47,164 nucleotides of DNA from assembly GCA_014360825.1 (NCBI GenBank), contig JACIWT010000006.1, positions 1-47,164 of the forward strand. Direction: 5' to 3'. The notes beneath the pieces are model-generated. The model saw only the letters and a list, made by a program, of their open reading frames with translations. It was not told the origin of the DNA and made no database searches. A program made the translations under genes and the position numbers. How positions within the stretch are numbered: the stretch's first letter is position 1; the number at the start of each line of letters is the position of its first letter. Origin of the DNA: Chloroflexota bacterium. GTDB taxonomy: Bacteria; Chloroflexota; Anaerolineae; UBA2200; JACIWT01. This document shows, in pieces, positions 33,683 to 41,523 of the stretch.

Positions 33683-34249
33683 TCATCCCCCCCTCTGGCG
33701 AGTGGATGCATTTTGGTCATAGCGTTCCCATTCGCTGAAGATACAACCACAGTATGCCTGCCGGTACAAATTATGCTCCTTTGCCAACCGTCCCCGCTCG
33801 CTCCAGCCACGGCGGAAATTCTCGAAGAAAAAATCTACCCCAAACTCTGCTGCCGCCTCCTCGCCTACGGCTACAATGAGCTGCTGATCCTGATATGGGC
33901 TGATGAGTAACGTGGTGGTAATAACGCCAAAGCCGCGCTCACTGGCCGTGCGGGCGGTGGCTCGCAGGCGTAGGTCATAACAGCGGGCACAACGCTCACC
34001 GAATTTCTCGTGCCCCGCCACAGCACGGAAGTAGGCAGGCATATCGTAATCAGGCTCCCAGATCATGGGTAAACCCACAGTGGCAGCGTATTCTTCAAGA
34101 CAGGACCGCCGACGCTCGTGTTCTGTGTAAGGATGAACATTGGGATTATACCAATAACCCGTAACATCGAATCCCAACTCTCGGAGGCGCTTGATAGTGT
34201 AAGTACTGCATGGGCCACAGCAAATGTGCAACAGTAGCCGTCTGCTCAC
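33683..34249 (-). CDS. queH: epoxyqueuosine reductase QueH
   Basis: QueH reduces epoxyqueuosine to queuosine in tRNA and replaces QueG in many anaerobes. Conserved cysteine motifs are LLHICCGPCSTYT, GERCARCYDLRL and AYCGCIFSEWER. The GTG at 34249 begins VSRRLLLHICC, giving 189 residues, the usual length. The frame also stays open up to 34426, which would add a 59-residue low-similarity extension without domain features. I prefer the short form. It completes a queuosine pair with queA in the same cluster, next to ruvB. Confidence 0.88.
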   Translation of the reverse strand: MSRRLLLHICCGPCSTYTIKRLRELGFDVTGYWYNPNVHPYTEHERRRSCLEEYAATVGLPMIWEPDYDMPAYFRAVAGHEKFGERCARCYDLRLRATARTASERGFGVITTTLLISPYQDQQLIVAVGEEAAAEFGVDFFFENFRRGWSERGRLAKEHNLYRQAYCGCIFSEWERYDQNASTRQRGG

Positions 34250-34437
34250 CTCACATTCTTTCTCGACTGGTGCGGGTTGTGGTGGCCGTTCGGTAACATA
34301 TGAGATCGAGCCGCTCGACGAAGCATCGAGGGAAGATCCCAGCCTACCAACGCGTCTAAATAAACCCTCTTCAACTGTTTGTGGCGGTCCCCACCGACTT
34401 TCTAATGCCAAAGTGCAAGAGACCATCGGGTACCCCG

Positions 34438-35463
34438 CTAGAAAAGTCCCAATTGAGGATGTTGACTCTCAGGGAAAGGCAATCCCAGGTGTTCATAGGC
34501 TCGCTGGGTAACGACGCGTCCTCGAGGGGTGCGCTCTAGGAAACCTAACTGCAGCAAGTAGGGCTCGTACACGTCCATGATAGTATCGGCTTCTTCGCTG
34601 ATGGCGGCGGCGATGGTTTCCAGTCCAACGGGGCCGCCCCCAAATTTCTCAATGATCGTATATAAGACTTTGCGATCAATCTCGTCCAGACCCAGTTCGT
34701 CTACTTCGAGCATAGCCAGGGCTGCTCGGGCCACATCGGCGGTGATGATACCCTCGGCCCGGACTTGAGCATAGTCTCGCACCCGCCGAAGAAGTCGATT
34801 CGCCACGCGAGGTGTTCCCCGAGCACGCCGAGCGATCTCAGCACCGCCGCCATCGTCGATGTTCACATTTAGAATGCGCGCAGACCGGCTCACGATCTCT
34901 CGCATAGCCTTTTCGTCGTAGAAATCCAGCCGATAGACTACACCAAAGCGATCTCGCAGAGGTGATGTCATGAGAGCGATCCGGGTAGTTGCACCAATGA
35001 CAGTGAAGCGTGGCAGCCGGAGGCGGATGTTGCGTGCATTGGGACCCTTACCAATGATGATATCGAGTGCATAATCCTCCATCGCTGGGTAGAGCACTTC
35101 TTCCACCACGTGTCCCAAGCGGTGCACTTCGTCAATGAAGAGGATATCACCCTTGCGGAGGTTTGTGAGAATTGCAGCCAGATCGCCGGGGCGCTCGATG
35201 GCCGGGCCAGAAGTAATCTTAATGCTCACTCCCATCTCGTGAGCGATCACGTGGGCCAACGTAGTCTTGCCCAAACCAGGTGGCCCGTAGAGCAAAACGT
35301 GATCGAGGGCTTCGTTTCGGTCTTTGGCCGCAGTGATGAAGATGCGTAGGTTCTCTTTTATTTTATCCTGTCCAATATATTCAGACAGGGTACGAGGCCG
35401 GAGGTTAGTGTCGAGCGCAACCTCCTCTTCCCTGGGGTTGGGTGACACGATACGATCGTCCAT
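34438..35463 (-). CDS. ruvB: Holliday junction branch-migration helicase RuvB
   Basis: The 341-residue AAA+ motor has Walker [15 protein letters not shown], Walker [12 protein letters not shown], sensor residues in VIGATTR and the C-terminal winged helix ending in the typical [20 protein letters not shown]. It drives branch migration with RuvA, which is not in the window. The ATG at 35463 has no clear Shine-Dalgarno sequence. A TAGAAT sequence nine bases upstream could drive a nearly leaderless message, but no good -35 was seen. Confidence 0.96.
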   Translation of the reverse strand: MDDRIVSPNPREEEVALDTNLRPRTLSEYIGQDKIKENLRIFITAAKDRNEALDHVLLYGPPGLGKTTLAHVIAHEMGVSIKITSGPAIERPGDLAAILTNLRKGDILFIDEVHRLGHVVEEVLYPAMEDYALDIIIGKGPNARNIRLRLPRFTVIGATTRIALMTSPLRDRFGVVYRLDFYDEKAMREIVSRSARILNVNIDDGGGAEIARRARGTPRVANRLLRRVRDYAQVRAEGIITADVARAALAMLEVDELGLDEIDRKVLYTIIEKFGGGPVGLETIAAAISEEADTIMDVYEPYLLQLGFLERTPRGRVVTQRAYEHLGLPFPESQHPQLGLF

Positions 35464-35538
35464 AGCACAGATATTCTACTGTACAAGTGAAGGAAAAGAA
35501 AAGTCGATTTGACGCGCCCAAGAAACTTTTAAGGCAAA

Positions 35539-35562
35539 GTGGGAACACAATTCTGTTCCCAC
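35539..35562 (-). terminator. hairpin terminator after ilvE
   Basis: On the minus strand a perfect 9-bp stem GTGGGAACA / TGTTCCCAC with a 6-base loop is followed by TTTGCCTT, 51 bases beyond the ilvE stop. It separates ilvE from ruvB. The T run is broken. Confidence 0.6.
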
Positions 35563-35612
35563 CCTGCGTTTCAGTCTCGCGTTTTCAGGTCGCACGAAAT
35601 GCCGAATGGCAC

Positions 35613-36533
35613 TCAGATCTCGTAGACGGGTGTGAGCCAGTGCTTGTACTTCGCGACCTTGCCGCGCACGATGTCGAAATATAGGTCGCGTAGTTGCTTG
35701 GTGATAGGGCCCGGTGCGCCTCTGCCGATTTTGCGGCCATCTATGCTAGCGATGGCTGCGATCTGGACCCCCGTCCCACAGAAGAAGGCCTCCTCGGCGA
35801 CGTACAATTCTGTGCGGTCAATGCGACCTTCGCGCACCTTAATACCGAGCTCATTGCGAGCCAACTCCATGATGGTAGCCCGAGTGATGCCCTCCAGAAT
35901 GTTCTCCTGTCGTGGTGGTGTAATCAACTCGCCGTCGCGTACTATGAAGAGGTTTTCCGCGCTGCCTTCAGAGACGTGTCCGCTACGGGTGAGCACGATG
36001 GCTTCATCGAAGCCCTTCATCTCCGCGTCGCTCTTCACCAAGGCCGAATTGACATAGGCTCCTGTGCTCTTGGCTCGGGCTGGCACCTCATTATCATCAA
36101 TGCGCCGCCAGGAGGACACACAAACACTTGCGCCCTCTTCTTTCTCGATGTACTTACCAAATGGGATAGCGAAGATGGCAAATTCATCTTTGATACCCCA
36201 CAGTCGTACGCCGATGCCTTCGTCTGCCTTGTAGACCAACGGCCGGATGTACGTGTCCTCGCGATAGCCTTCTCGGCGCAGCAGTTCGACGGTGATCTCG
36301 CCTAACTCCTTTACAGAGTAAGGTAGTTCCATCAACAAGATGCGGCACGAGTTATGTAATCGCTCATAATGTTCTGGCATCCGGAAGACATAGAGTTGCT
36401 CATCCGCCTGGCTCCAATAAGCACGAATTCCCTCAAAACAGCCTGTGCCGTAGTTGAGGGCATGAGTCATAATGCTGACTTTGGCCTCCCCAATGGGTAC
36501 GAACCTGCCTTTGAAAAATGCAAATTGTACCAA
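35613..36533 (-). CDS. ilvE: branched-chain amino acid aminotransferase
   Basis: The PLP-dependent fold IV aminotransferase makes Leu, Ile and Val from their 2-oxoacids. The 306-residue protein shows MTHALNYGTGCFEGIRAYW near the start, the catalytic Lys in ARAKSTGAYVNSALVKSDA, LTRSGHVSEGSAENLFIV, ITRATIMELA and ELYVAEEAFFCGTGVQIAAIASIDGR. The start is TTG, eight bases after AAGGGGG, giving VQFAFFKGRF. It has its own near-perfect promoter at 36642-36670. It could supply oxoacids to the oxidoreductase at 3361-5488. Confidence 0.95.
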   Translation of the reverse strand: MVQFAFFKGRFVPIGEAKVSIMTHALNYGTGCFEGIRAYWSQADEQLYVFRMPEHYERLHNSCRILLMELPYSVKELGEITVELLRREGYREDTYIRPLVYKADEGIGVRLWGIKDEFAIFAIPFGKYIEKEEGASVCVSSWRRIDDNEVPARAKSTGAYVNSALVKSDAEMKGFDEAIVLTRSGHVSEGSAENLFIVRDGELITPPRQENILEGITRATIMELARNELGIKVREGRIDRTELYVAEEAFFCGTGVQIAAIASIDGRKIGRGAPGPITKQLRDLYFDIVRGKVAKYKHWLTPVYEI

Positions 36534-36641
36534 ATCGTTCCCCCTTTCTCGCCCTAATAAGGGCCTGTTCAGTTTTTACAACGTTCTTTTGCCGTTGCTC
36601 TGCACGCCGACCATACTAAAAGGGAGGATTGCGGCGAAAAT

Positions 36642-36670
36642 ATTATACCGTCCGAAGCGACAGGTGTCAA
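36642..36670 (-). promoter_or_regulatory. perfect-consensus promoter of ilvE
   Basis: On the minus strand TTGACA (36670-36665), a 17-bp spacer and TATAAT (36647-36642) match the sigma70 consensus at all positions. The leader to the ilvE TTG is about 100 bases and no clear attenuator stem was seen. Confidence 0.8.
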
Positions 36671-36724
36671 AGACATCAGGTGATATGCAGGAAGTGCTCC
36701 TAACAGGGTACTCAGACCAAAAGA

Positions 36725-36744
36725 GAGCGAGTTGTTCGGCGCTC
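36725..36744 (-). terminator. weak candidate terminator after resA
   Basis: On the minus strand GAGCG and CGCTC pair across a 10-base loop and are followed by TCTTTT, 27 bases past the resA stop. The 5-bp stem is short, so this is only a candidate. Confidence 0.3.
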
Positions 36745-36770
36745 AGCAGGAACCCGAACGTTCTGCCTGG

Positions 36771-37325
36771 TTACTGGTTCAAGAGCGGGCGCACTTTACT
36801 AGCGATGTACTCTCGTCTCATCGGCCCGCCGACTACCCGATCGCGGATTATGCCATCACGGTCAATGAAGAACGTGGTTGGGATACCTCGCACCTGGTAC
36901 AATCTAGCCACCTGACCGCTCGAATCCAGCAGGATGCGAAAAGTCAGGCTATAATGGGTCACGAATTCTTGTACGCCTTCCTTGGGTTCGTTGATATTCG
37001 CCGCTAAAATCACCAAACCATCATCTCCGTATTCCTCATGGATGGCCTGAAGGTCTGGCATCTCGGCACGGCAAGGCGAGCACCAAGTGGCCCAAAAATT
37101 GAGCAGCACGGCATGGCCCCGCAGATCGCTGAGTCGCACCGGATGGTTATCCAGATCCGTAAGCACGAAATCGGGTGCGCTTCCTGTAGGACCGGGCTCA
37201 TTCGACTGCGGTGATGATTGACAACCTGCCACTGCGAGCGAGACGACGAGCAAAATAGATATCGTCAAGATAACGCTCTTACCAAGGATCCATCGCGATG
37301 TCCCCAATGACTCCTCCTTGCCCAT
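36771..37325 (-). CDS. ResA/TlpA-like thioredoxin-fold lipoprotein
   Basis: The 184-residue protein begins with a hydrophobic signal (residues 16-33) ending in a lipobox VAGC, so it is a predicted membrane-anchored lipoprotein. A short Ser/Pro linker leads to a TlpA-type thioredoxin domain with the redox motif FWATWCSPCRAEMP and the cis-Pro loop RGIPTTFFID. Such proteins reduce disulfides in secreted cytochromes or copper proteins. It overlaps the CoA-binding gene by TAATG and is the last gene of the copper operon, suggesting thiol care of extracytoplasmic copper targets. Confidence 0.88.
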   Translation of the reverse strand: MGKEESLGTSRWILGKSVILTISILLVVSLAVAGCQSSPQSNEPGPTGSAPDFVLTDLDNHPVRLSDLRGHAVLLNFWATWCSPCRAEMPDLQAIHEEYGDDGLVILAANINEPKEGVQEFVTHYSLTFRILLDSSGQVARLYQVRGIPTTFFIDRDGIIRDRVVGGPMRREYIASKVRPLLNQ

Positions 37326-37753
37326 TATCGTTTCTTTGTTGTTATCCCTTCGCGGATCAGGCGTTCGTGCTCTATCTTCATGCAGCGATCCATCACTACC
37401 ATGAGTCCGGCAGCACGCGCCTTAGCTGCCGCTCCCTCGTGAACTACGCCCAGCTGCATCCAAATAGCCTTCGCACCAATTTGGATGGCCTCTTCGACAA
37501 CAGGCGGTACGTGTTCTGATCGACGGAAGATGTCTACCACGTCAACTTGTTCTGGTATGGAGAGTAAGTCTGGGTAGCATTTCTGTCCGAGAACTTCAGC
37601 CACTGTAGGATTGACAGGTATAACCCGATAACCATGGCGCTGGAGATACTGCGCCACTTGGTGACTATGCCGCCCCGGATTATCAGATAGTCCGACTATA
37701 GCGATGGTATGGCTTTCCCTGATGATACGCTCGATGTCCGCCGCGCTGTTCAT
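37325..37753 (-). CDS. CoA-binding Rossmann-fold protein (YccU-like)
   Basis: The 142-residue CoA-binding-domain protein has IAIVGLSDNPGRHSHQVAQYL, GYRVIPVNPT, VDVVDIFRRSEHVPPVVEEA and the MDRCMKIEH terminus. Proteins of this size consist only of the CoA/nucleotide-binding domain related to succinyl-CoA synthetase alpha, and their role is unknown. It is coupled on both sides, by ATGA with the glutaredoxin-like gene and by TAATG with resA, within the copper operon. Confidence 0.88.
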   Translation of the reverse strand: MNSAADIERIIRESHTIAIVGLSDNPGRHSHQVAQYLQRHGYRVIPVNPTVAEVLGQKCYPDLLSIPEQVDVVDIFRRSEHVPPVVEEAIQIGAKAIWMQLGVVHEGAAAKARAAGLMVVMDRCMKIEHERLIREGITTKKR

Positions 37754-37998
37754 TTCATCATCTCGGTCAACGCTATCTCAATTTCCTCGCGGTTGTTGGC
37801 GAAGCCGAAGAACACTCGGTCAGCGATGAATATAGTAGGTGTAGCCACGCGGTTAACCCGTGTGTGGAGTTCGTGAAAGGATTCCGGATCCTCAATATTG
37901 TGCTCCACATACTCGATTCCGCGCTGTTGGAAATATGCTTTCGCTGTTTGACAGTCCACACAAGTGGGTTGGGTGAAGATCTCAATTTGGGTTTTCAT
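37750..37998 (-). CDS. glutaredoxin-family protein
   Basis: The 82-residue protein has the redox motif [11 protein letters not shown], the cis-Pro region [16 protein letters not shown] and the expected small thioredoxin fold. It resembles NrdH/YruB-type glutaredoxins with both cysteines. ATGA overlaps join it to copA upstream and to the CoA-binding gene downstream. It may protect or reduce thiols during copper stress. Confidence 0.88.
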   Translation of the reverse strand: MKTQIEIFTQPTCVDCQTAKAYFQQRGIEYVEHNIEDPESFHELHTRVNRVATPTIFIADRVFFGFANNREEIEIALTEMMK

Positions 37999-40412
37999 GT
38001 TCTTGTATCCTTCGTCGGCATTCCTGGCAAAGCAAAGCCGCGCAATCGCAGCGAGTTGGTGACCACAAAAATCGAACTGAAAGCCATGGCCGCCGCGGCG
38101 ATCATAGGGTTCAGAAACCCCAAGGCAGCAATGGGAATACCGATCATATTATAGAAAAACGCCCAAAAGTAGTTCTGTTTGATGGTGCGCATCGTGCCTT
38201 TGGATAAAGCGATGGCCCGGGAGACGCCGATGAGATCGCCGCTCATCAAGGTGATGTCCGCTGCCTCCATAGCGATATCTGTGCCCGTTCCGATGGCGAT
38301 GCCCACGTCAGCCTGGGTCAGTGCAGGCGCGTCGTTGATGCCATCACCTACCATCGCCACCACTTTACCCTGATCTTGAATTGCCTTTATCTGCGCGATT
38401 TTAGTCTGGGGCAGCACTTCAGCCAGCACATGTTCGACACCGACTTGCGAAGCGATGGCTCGGGCTGTGCGTTCGTTATCGCCGGTCAGCATCACCACCT
38501 CCAGACCCATTGCCTGGAGTGCCTTAATGGCCTCCACAGAACCGGGCTTAATGACGTCGGCGATGCCGATGATGCCCAATGGGACACCATCTACCGCCAC
38601 TACGCTGGTGGTCTTGCCATCGTCCTGCAGTCGCTTTACCTCGGCTTCTAGTTCTACCACAGCGATGCCTTGCTCCTCCATGAGTGGTAGACTACCTATG
38701 AGCACACGATGGCCGTCTACCGTGGCTCGAATGCCACGTCCGGCAATGGCCTCAAAGTCATCAATTGGAGCCAGTTCTATGCCCTCCTTGCGGGCTGCCT
38801 CGACGATGGCCTGGCCCAGTGGATGCTCGGAACCCTGCTCAGCAGAAGCGGCGTACCGTAGTAACTCGTTACGCCCTGGTGTTCCTGCGACCACGACCAC
38901 GTCAGTCACTGCCGGTTCACCGCGGGTGATGGTGCCGGTCTTATCCAGCACCACTACCTCAACATCGCCAGTTCGCTCCAGGCTTTCACTATTTTTCACG
39001 AGGATACCCATCTCTGCGCCCTTGCCAGTGCCGACCATGATAGCCGTAGGCGTAGCCAACCCCAGTGCACACGGGCAGGCAATGACTAGCACCGCGACCA
39101 TATTCAACAAAGAGTGGGTGAAACCGGCCCCGCCTACAATATACCACCCCAAGAACGTCAGGACGGCGATGATGATCACGACTGGCACGAAGACCGCCGA
39201 AATACGATCAGCATAGCGCTGGATAGGTGCTTTCGACCCTTGCGCTTGCTCTACCAGGCGGATAATTTGCGCCAAGGTCGTCCCCGCGCCAACGGCGGTA
39301 GCCTTGAATTTGAGGAGGCCTTGCTTATTCACCGTCGCACCGATAACTTTGTCACCCGGTTTTTTGTTCACTGGGAGACTCTCGCCAGTGAGCATGGATT
39401 CATCTACGGTAGAGTGCCCCTCCAATACCACGCCGTCTACTGGGATTTTTTCGCCCGGGCGGACTACCACAACGTCGCCCACTACAACCTCATCCAGTGG
39501 GACCTCCACCTCTTCCCCATTGTGAATGATGTGCGCCGTCTTGGGAGCCAAGCCCATTAGTTTGCGAATGGCTTCGGATGTGCGACCTTTGGCTATTGCC
39601 TCCAAATACTTGCCCAGGATGATGAGGGTGATGATCACCGCCGCCGTGTCATAATAAACCGGTCCCTCGACCAGAAATGTGGTGGCGGCACTGTAGAAAT
39701 AGGCCGCTGAGGTGCCCAGGGCGATGAGCACGTCCATGTTGGCCGTCCCGCTGCGCAGTGCTTTATAGGCGCCAACATAGAATTGCCTACCAATGAGGAA
39801 TTGTACTGGCGTGGTGAGCGCTAGTAGCAGAAACTTGCGGCCCGAAAAATCGGGAAGCAGGCCGAAGTCCACGCCCATAGTCAGAGCCACGATGATGCCA
39901 CTGAGAGCAGCCCCCCAGATCAGTTTGGTGCGTTGGGTGCGTATCTCGCCCTGGCGAGCGGCGCGTTCCGCATCTTCTGCAACTTCCTCGCCGCCCTCTA
40001 TGACTTGGTAACCAGCGGCGGCCACCGCGCGCACCAGATCTGAGCGGCGAGCCATCGTTGGTAGATACGCGACCGAGGCCTTTTCGGTTGCGAAATTCAC
40101 CACTGCCTCGATCACGCCATCCACTTTTTCTAACGAACGCTCGATGCTAAGAGCACAACTTGCACAATCCATGCCACTGATTGGCAGTTCCGCTCTTTCT
40201 ACTGCCACGCGGTAGCCGGCGTCCTCAACCGCAGCGATGAGTGCCTTCACATCACTCACCGTCGGGTCATAGGTCACTGTGGCCCGCTCCGAGGCGAAGT
40301 TCACACTAGCGTCGGAAACCCCCGGCACTTTCTTGAGCGCTCGCTCGTTGTTGATTGCGCAATTGGCGCAAGTCATACCCAGAATAGGCAGTGTTACTGT
40401 TCGAATTGTCAT
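37995..40412 (-). CDS. copA: P1B-type Cu+-exporting ATPase with two HMA domains
   Basis: The 805-residue pump expels Cu+ using ATP. Two N-terminal HMA domains carry [10 protein letters not shown] and [10 protein letters not shown]. The membrane metal site is CPC in [17 protein letters not shown], phosphorylation occurs at Asp in [11 protein letters not shown], and the actuator TGE is in MLTGESLPV. The hinge is [16 protein letters not shown], and C-terminal membrane residues include YN in FYNMIGIP and MAFSS. These match Cu+-specific P1B-1 ATPases. It lies 27 bases downstream of copZ in the CsoR-controlled operon. Confidence 0.96.
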   Translation of the reverse strand: MTIRTVTLPILGMTCANCAINNERALKKVPGVSDASVNFASERATVTYDPTVSDVKALIAAVEDAGYRVAVERAELPISGMDCASCALSIERSLEKVDGVIEAVVNFATEKASVAYLPTMARRSDLVRAVAAAGYQVIEGGEEVAEDAERAARQGEIRTQRTKLIWGAALSGIIVALTMGVDFGLLPDFSGRKFLLLALTTPVQFLIGRQFYVGAYKALRSGTANMDVLIALGTSAAYFYSAATTFLVEGPVYYDTAAVIITLIILGKYLEAIAKGRTSEAIRKLMGLAPKTAHIIHNGEEVEVPLDEVVVGDVVVVRPGEKIPVDGVVLEGHSTVDESMLTGESLPVNKKPGDKVIGATVNKQGLLKFKATAVGAGTTLAQIIRLVEQAQGSKAPIQRYADRISAVFVPVVIIIAVLTFLGWYIVGGAGFTHSLLNMVAVLVIACPCALGLATPTAIMVGTGKGAEMGILVKNSESLERTGDVEVVVLDKTGTITRGEPAVTDVVVVAGTPGRNELLRYAASAEQGSEHPLGQAIVEAARKEGIELAPIDDFEAIAGRGIRATVDGHRVLIGSLPLMEEQGIAVVELEAEVKRLQDDGKTTSVVAVDGVPLGIIGIADVIKPGSVEAIKALQAMGLEVVMLTGDNERTARAIASQVGVEHVLAEVLPQTKIAQIKAIQDQGKVVAMVGDGINDAPALTQADVGIAIGTGTDIAMEAADITLMSGDLIGVSRAIALSKGTMRTIKQNYFWAFFYNMIGIPIAALGFLNPMIAAAAMAFSSIFVVTNSLRLRGFALPGMPTKDTRT

Positions 40413-40439
40413 AACATCTCGCTTTTGCGGACGCGGATT

Positions 40440-40643
40440 TTATTCCGTCGCCGGATAGCCAATTTCTTCCAACTTTCGTTTCGCAGCGGCCAGAGCCGCG
40501 TCAGATTCGTACTCGACAACGATGGTTTTGGTTGCTACGTCGCCCTGCACTACCTTCACACCCGGTACCCTGTCCAGTTCCCGGGTGATCGTCATTACAC
40601 AATGGTTGCAAGAAATGTTGGGAACGTGGAACCTCTTAGTCAT
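40440..40643 (-). CDS. copZ: CopZ-like copper chaperone
   Basis: The 67-residue single HMA domain has the Cu-binding motif ISCNHCVMTI and a betaalphabeta-betaalphabeta pattern ending EIGYPATE. It would pass Cu+ to the CopA HMA domains. AAGGAG lies ten bases before the ATG. It is located between csoR and copA. Confidence 0.9.
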   Translation of the reverse strand: MTKRFHVPNISCNHCVMTITRELDRVPGVKVVQGDVATKTIVVEYESDAALAAAKRKLEEIGYPATE

Positions 40644-40676
40644 TTCTCTTTTTCTCCTTTGGCGCCGATGCCACGC

Positions 40677-40955
40677 TCAGAGTCTACGTGAGGTCTCGAA
40701 CACGTCAAGCAACTCTCTGATCACCCGCTCGCGTTCGGCCGTGTCATCACTGCGGATGGCTGTCGTAACGCAGGTGCCGAGGTGGCTTTCTAGGATCAGG
40801 GCGTTGACTTTGCCCATTGCTGCCTGTACAGCCAGCCCCTGTTTGATAATGTCCACGCAATAGGCATCCTCTTCGACCATACGCTCTATACCGCGGATGT
40901 GGCCCTCGATGCTCTTGAGTCGGCGCAGCGCCTCTTGTTTCGTTTCGTCTTTCAT
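40677..40955 (-). CDS. csoR: CsoR-family Cu(I)-sensing transcriptional repressor
   Basis: The 92-residue helical repressor has the family Cu(I) triad: Cys in EDAYCVDII, and His and Cys in ESHLGTCV. It begins KDETKQEALRRLKSIEGHIRGIERMV. Cu(I) binding releases DNA and turns the operon on. I use the ATG at 40955, because the open frame up to 41006 crosses the operator and promoter. It is the first gene and controls its own operon. Confidence 0.92.
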   Translation of the reverse strand: MKDETKQEALRRLKSIEGHIRGIERMVEEDAYCVDIIKQGLAVQAAMGKVNALILESHLGTCVTTAIRSDDTAERERVIRELLDVFETSRRL

Positions 40956-40960
40956 CAGCC

Positions 40961-40988
40961 TATCCCCACCCCCCAGGGAGGGGGTAAT
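40961..40988 (-). promoter_or_regulatory. CsoR-type operator
   Basis: On the minus strand TTACCCCCTCCC, a short centre and GGGGGGTGGGGATA form the pseudo-palindromic C-run/G-run pattern of CsoR sites. It lies between the -10 box and the csoR ATG and overlaps the presumed ribosome binding site, so it fits autoregulation. Confidence 0.7.
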
Positions 40989-40996
40989 CCGGAAAT

Positions 40997-41025
40997 AGTA
41001 TAGCATATTTGGCCATTTTTGTCAA
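40997..41025 (-). promoter_or_regulatory. promoter of the csoR-copZ-copA operon
   Basis: On the minus strand TTGACA (41025-41020), a 17-bp spacer and TATACT (41002-40997) sit just upstream of the CsoR operator, giving a transcription start near 40990. Confidence 0.8.
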
Positions 41026-41082
41026 AGGCAACGCGTACTGCGCCAATAGATTCTTACCAGATGTAAAAGTGATTTTGACAAA

Positions 41083-41149
41083 GGGAGTGCTCCTCTGGTC
41101 AAAACAGTCGTGACAGCAACTTTACCGGAGGAGCACCATCCCGCGACTG
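41083..41149. repeat. inverted repeat with possible pseudoknot in a gene-poor gap
   Basis: Arms at 41083-41099 and 41124-41142 pair over GTGCTCCTC/GAGGAGCAC plus flanking GGGA/TCCC and GGT/ACC. The loop element CAGTCG (41105-41110) is complementary to CGACTG (41144-41149), so an H-type pseudoknot is possible. It has no T run. Its function is unknown. Confidence 0.5.
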
Positions 41150-41189
41150 ATATGACGCTTAGAGAATATATGTTATAAACCGAGATGGA

Positions 41190-41417
41190 CTACCTCAACA
41201 CTTCCTGCCGCGGGGTAAAATCTGTGAAGGAGCGCCCTTCTAGATAATCCGGGAAGGTATGCACGCCGGTGATCTGCAAATAGCAGCGGTTGGGGAACTT
41301 CTCCCAACCACGGGCCAGCCCGATGCGTAGAAAGACGGTTGCACTGTGCAATTGCCGTTTAATCTCTGCCCTGATCTCCTCGGGCTTTTGTCCCTGTTCT
41401 CGTTTTCGTCTTGACAC
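41190..41417 (-). CDS. doubtful small ORF
   Basis: A GTG-started 75-codon frame with a basic N-terminus (SRRKREQGQKPEEIRAEIKR) and an aromatic C-terminal half (FPNRCYLQITGVHTFPDYLEGRSFTDF). The amino-acid composition looks protein-like, but no family is recognised and there is no good ribosome site. It may be a real small gene, a fragment of one, or chance. It occupies the middle of the 567-bp stretch between csoR and the solute-binding lipoprotein. Confidence 0.3.
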   Translation of the reverse strand: MSRRKREQGQKPEEIRAEIKRQLHSATVFLRIGLARGWEKFPNRCYLQITGVHTFPDYLEGRSFTDFTPRQEVLR

Positions 41418-41523
41418 GAGGTCACAAGTGCACTGCGGCCCTATTTTCCACCTTTAAGTATGGCAATGCAAATCCCTATGTCAGATCCCGTTCCCCGGAG
41501 TAGAGAGATTTTATCTAGAACGC

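Noticed and set aside
38455-39216. 253-codon plus-strand frame opposite copA
   Set aside because: Low-complexity Ser/Pro/Thr composition and full overlap with the well-conserved CopA domains mark it as a shadow.
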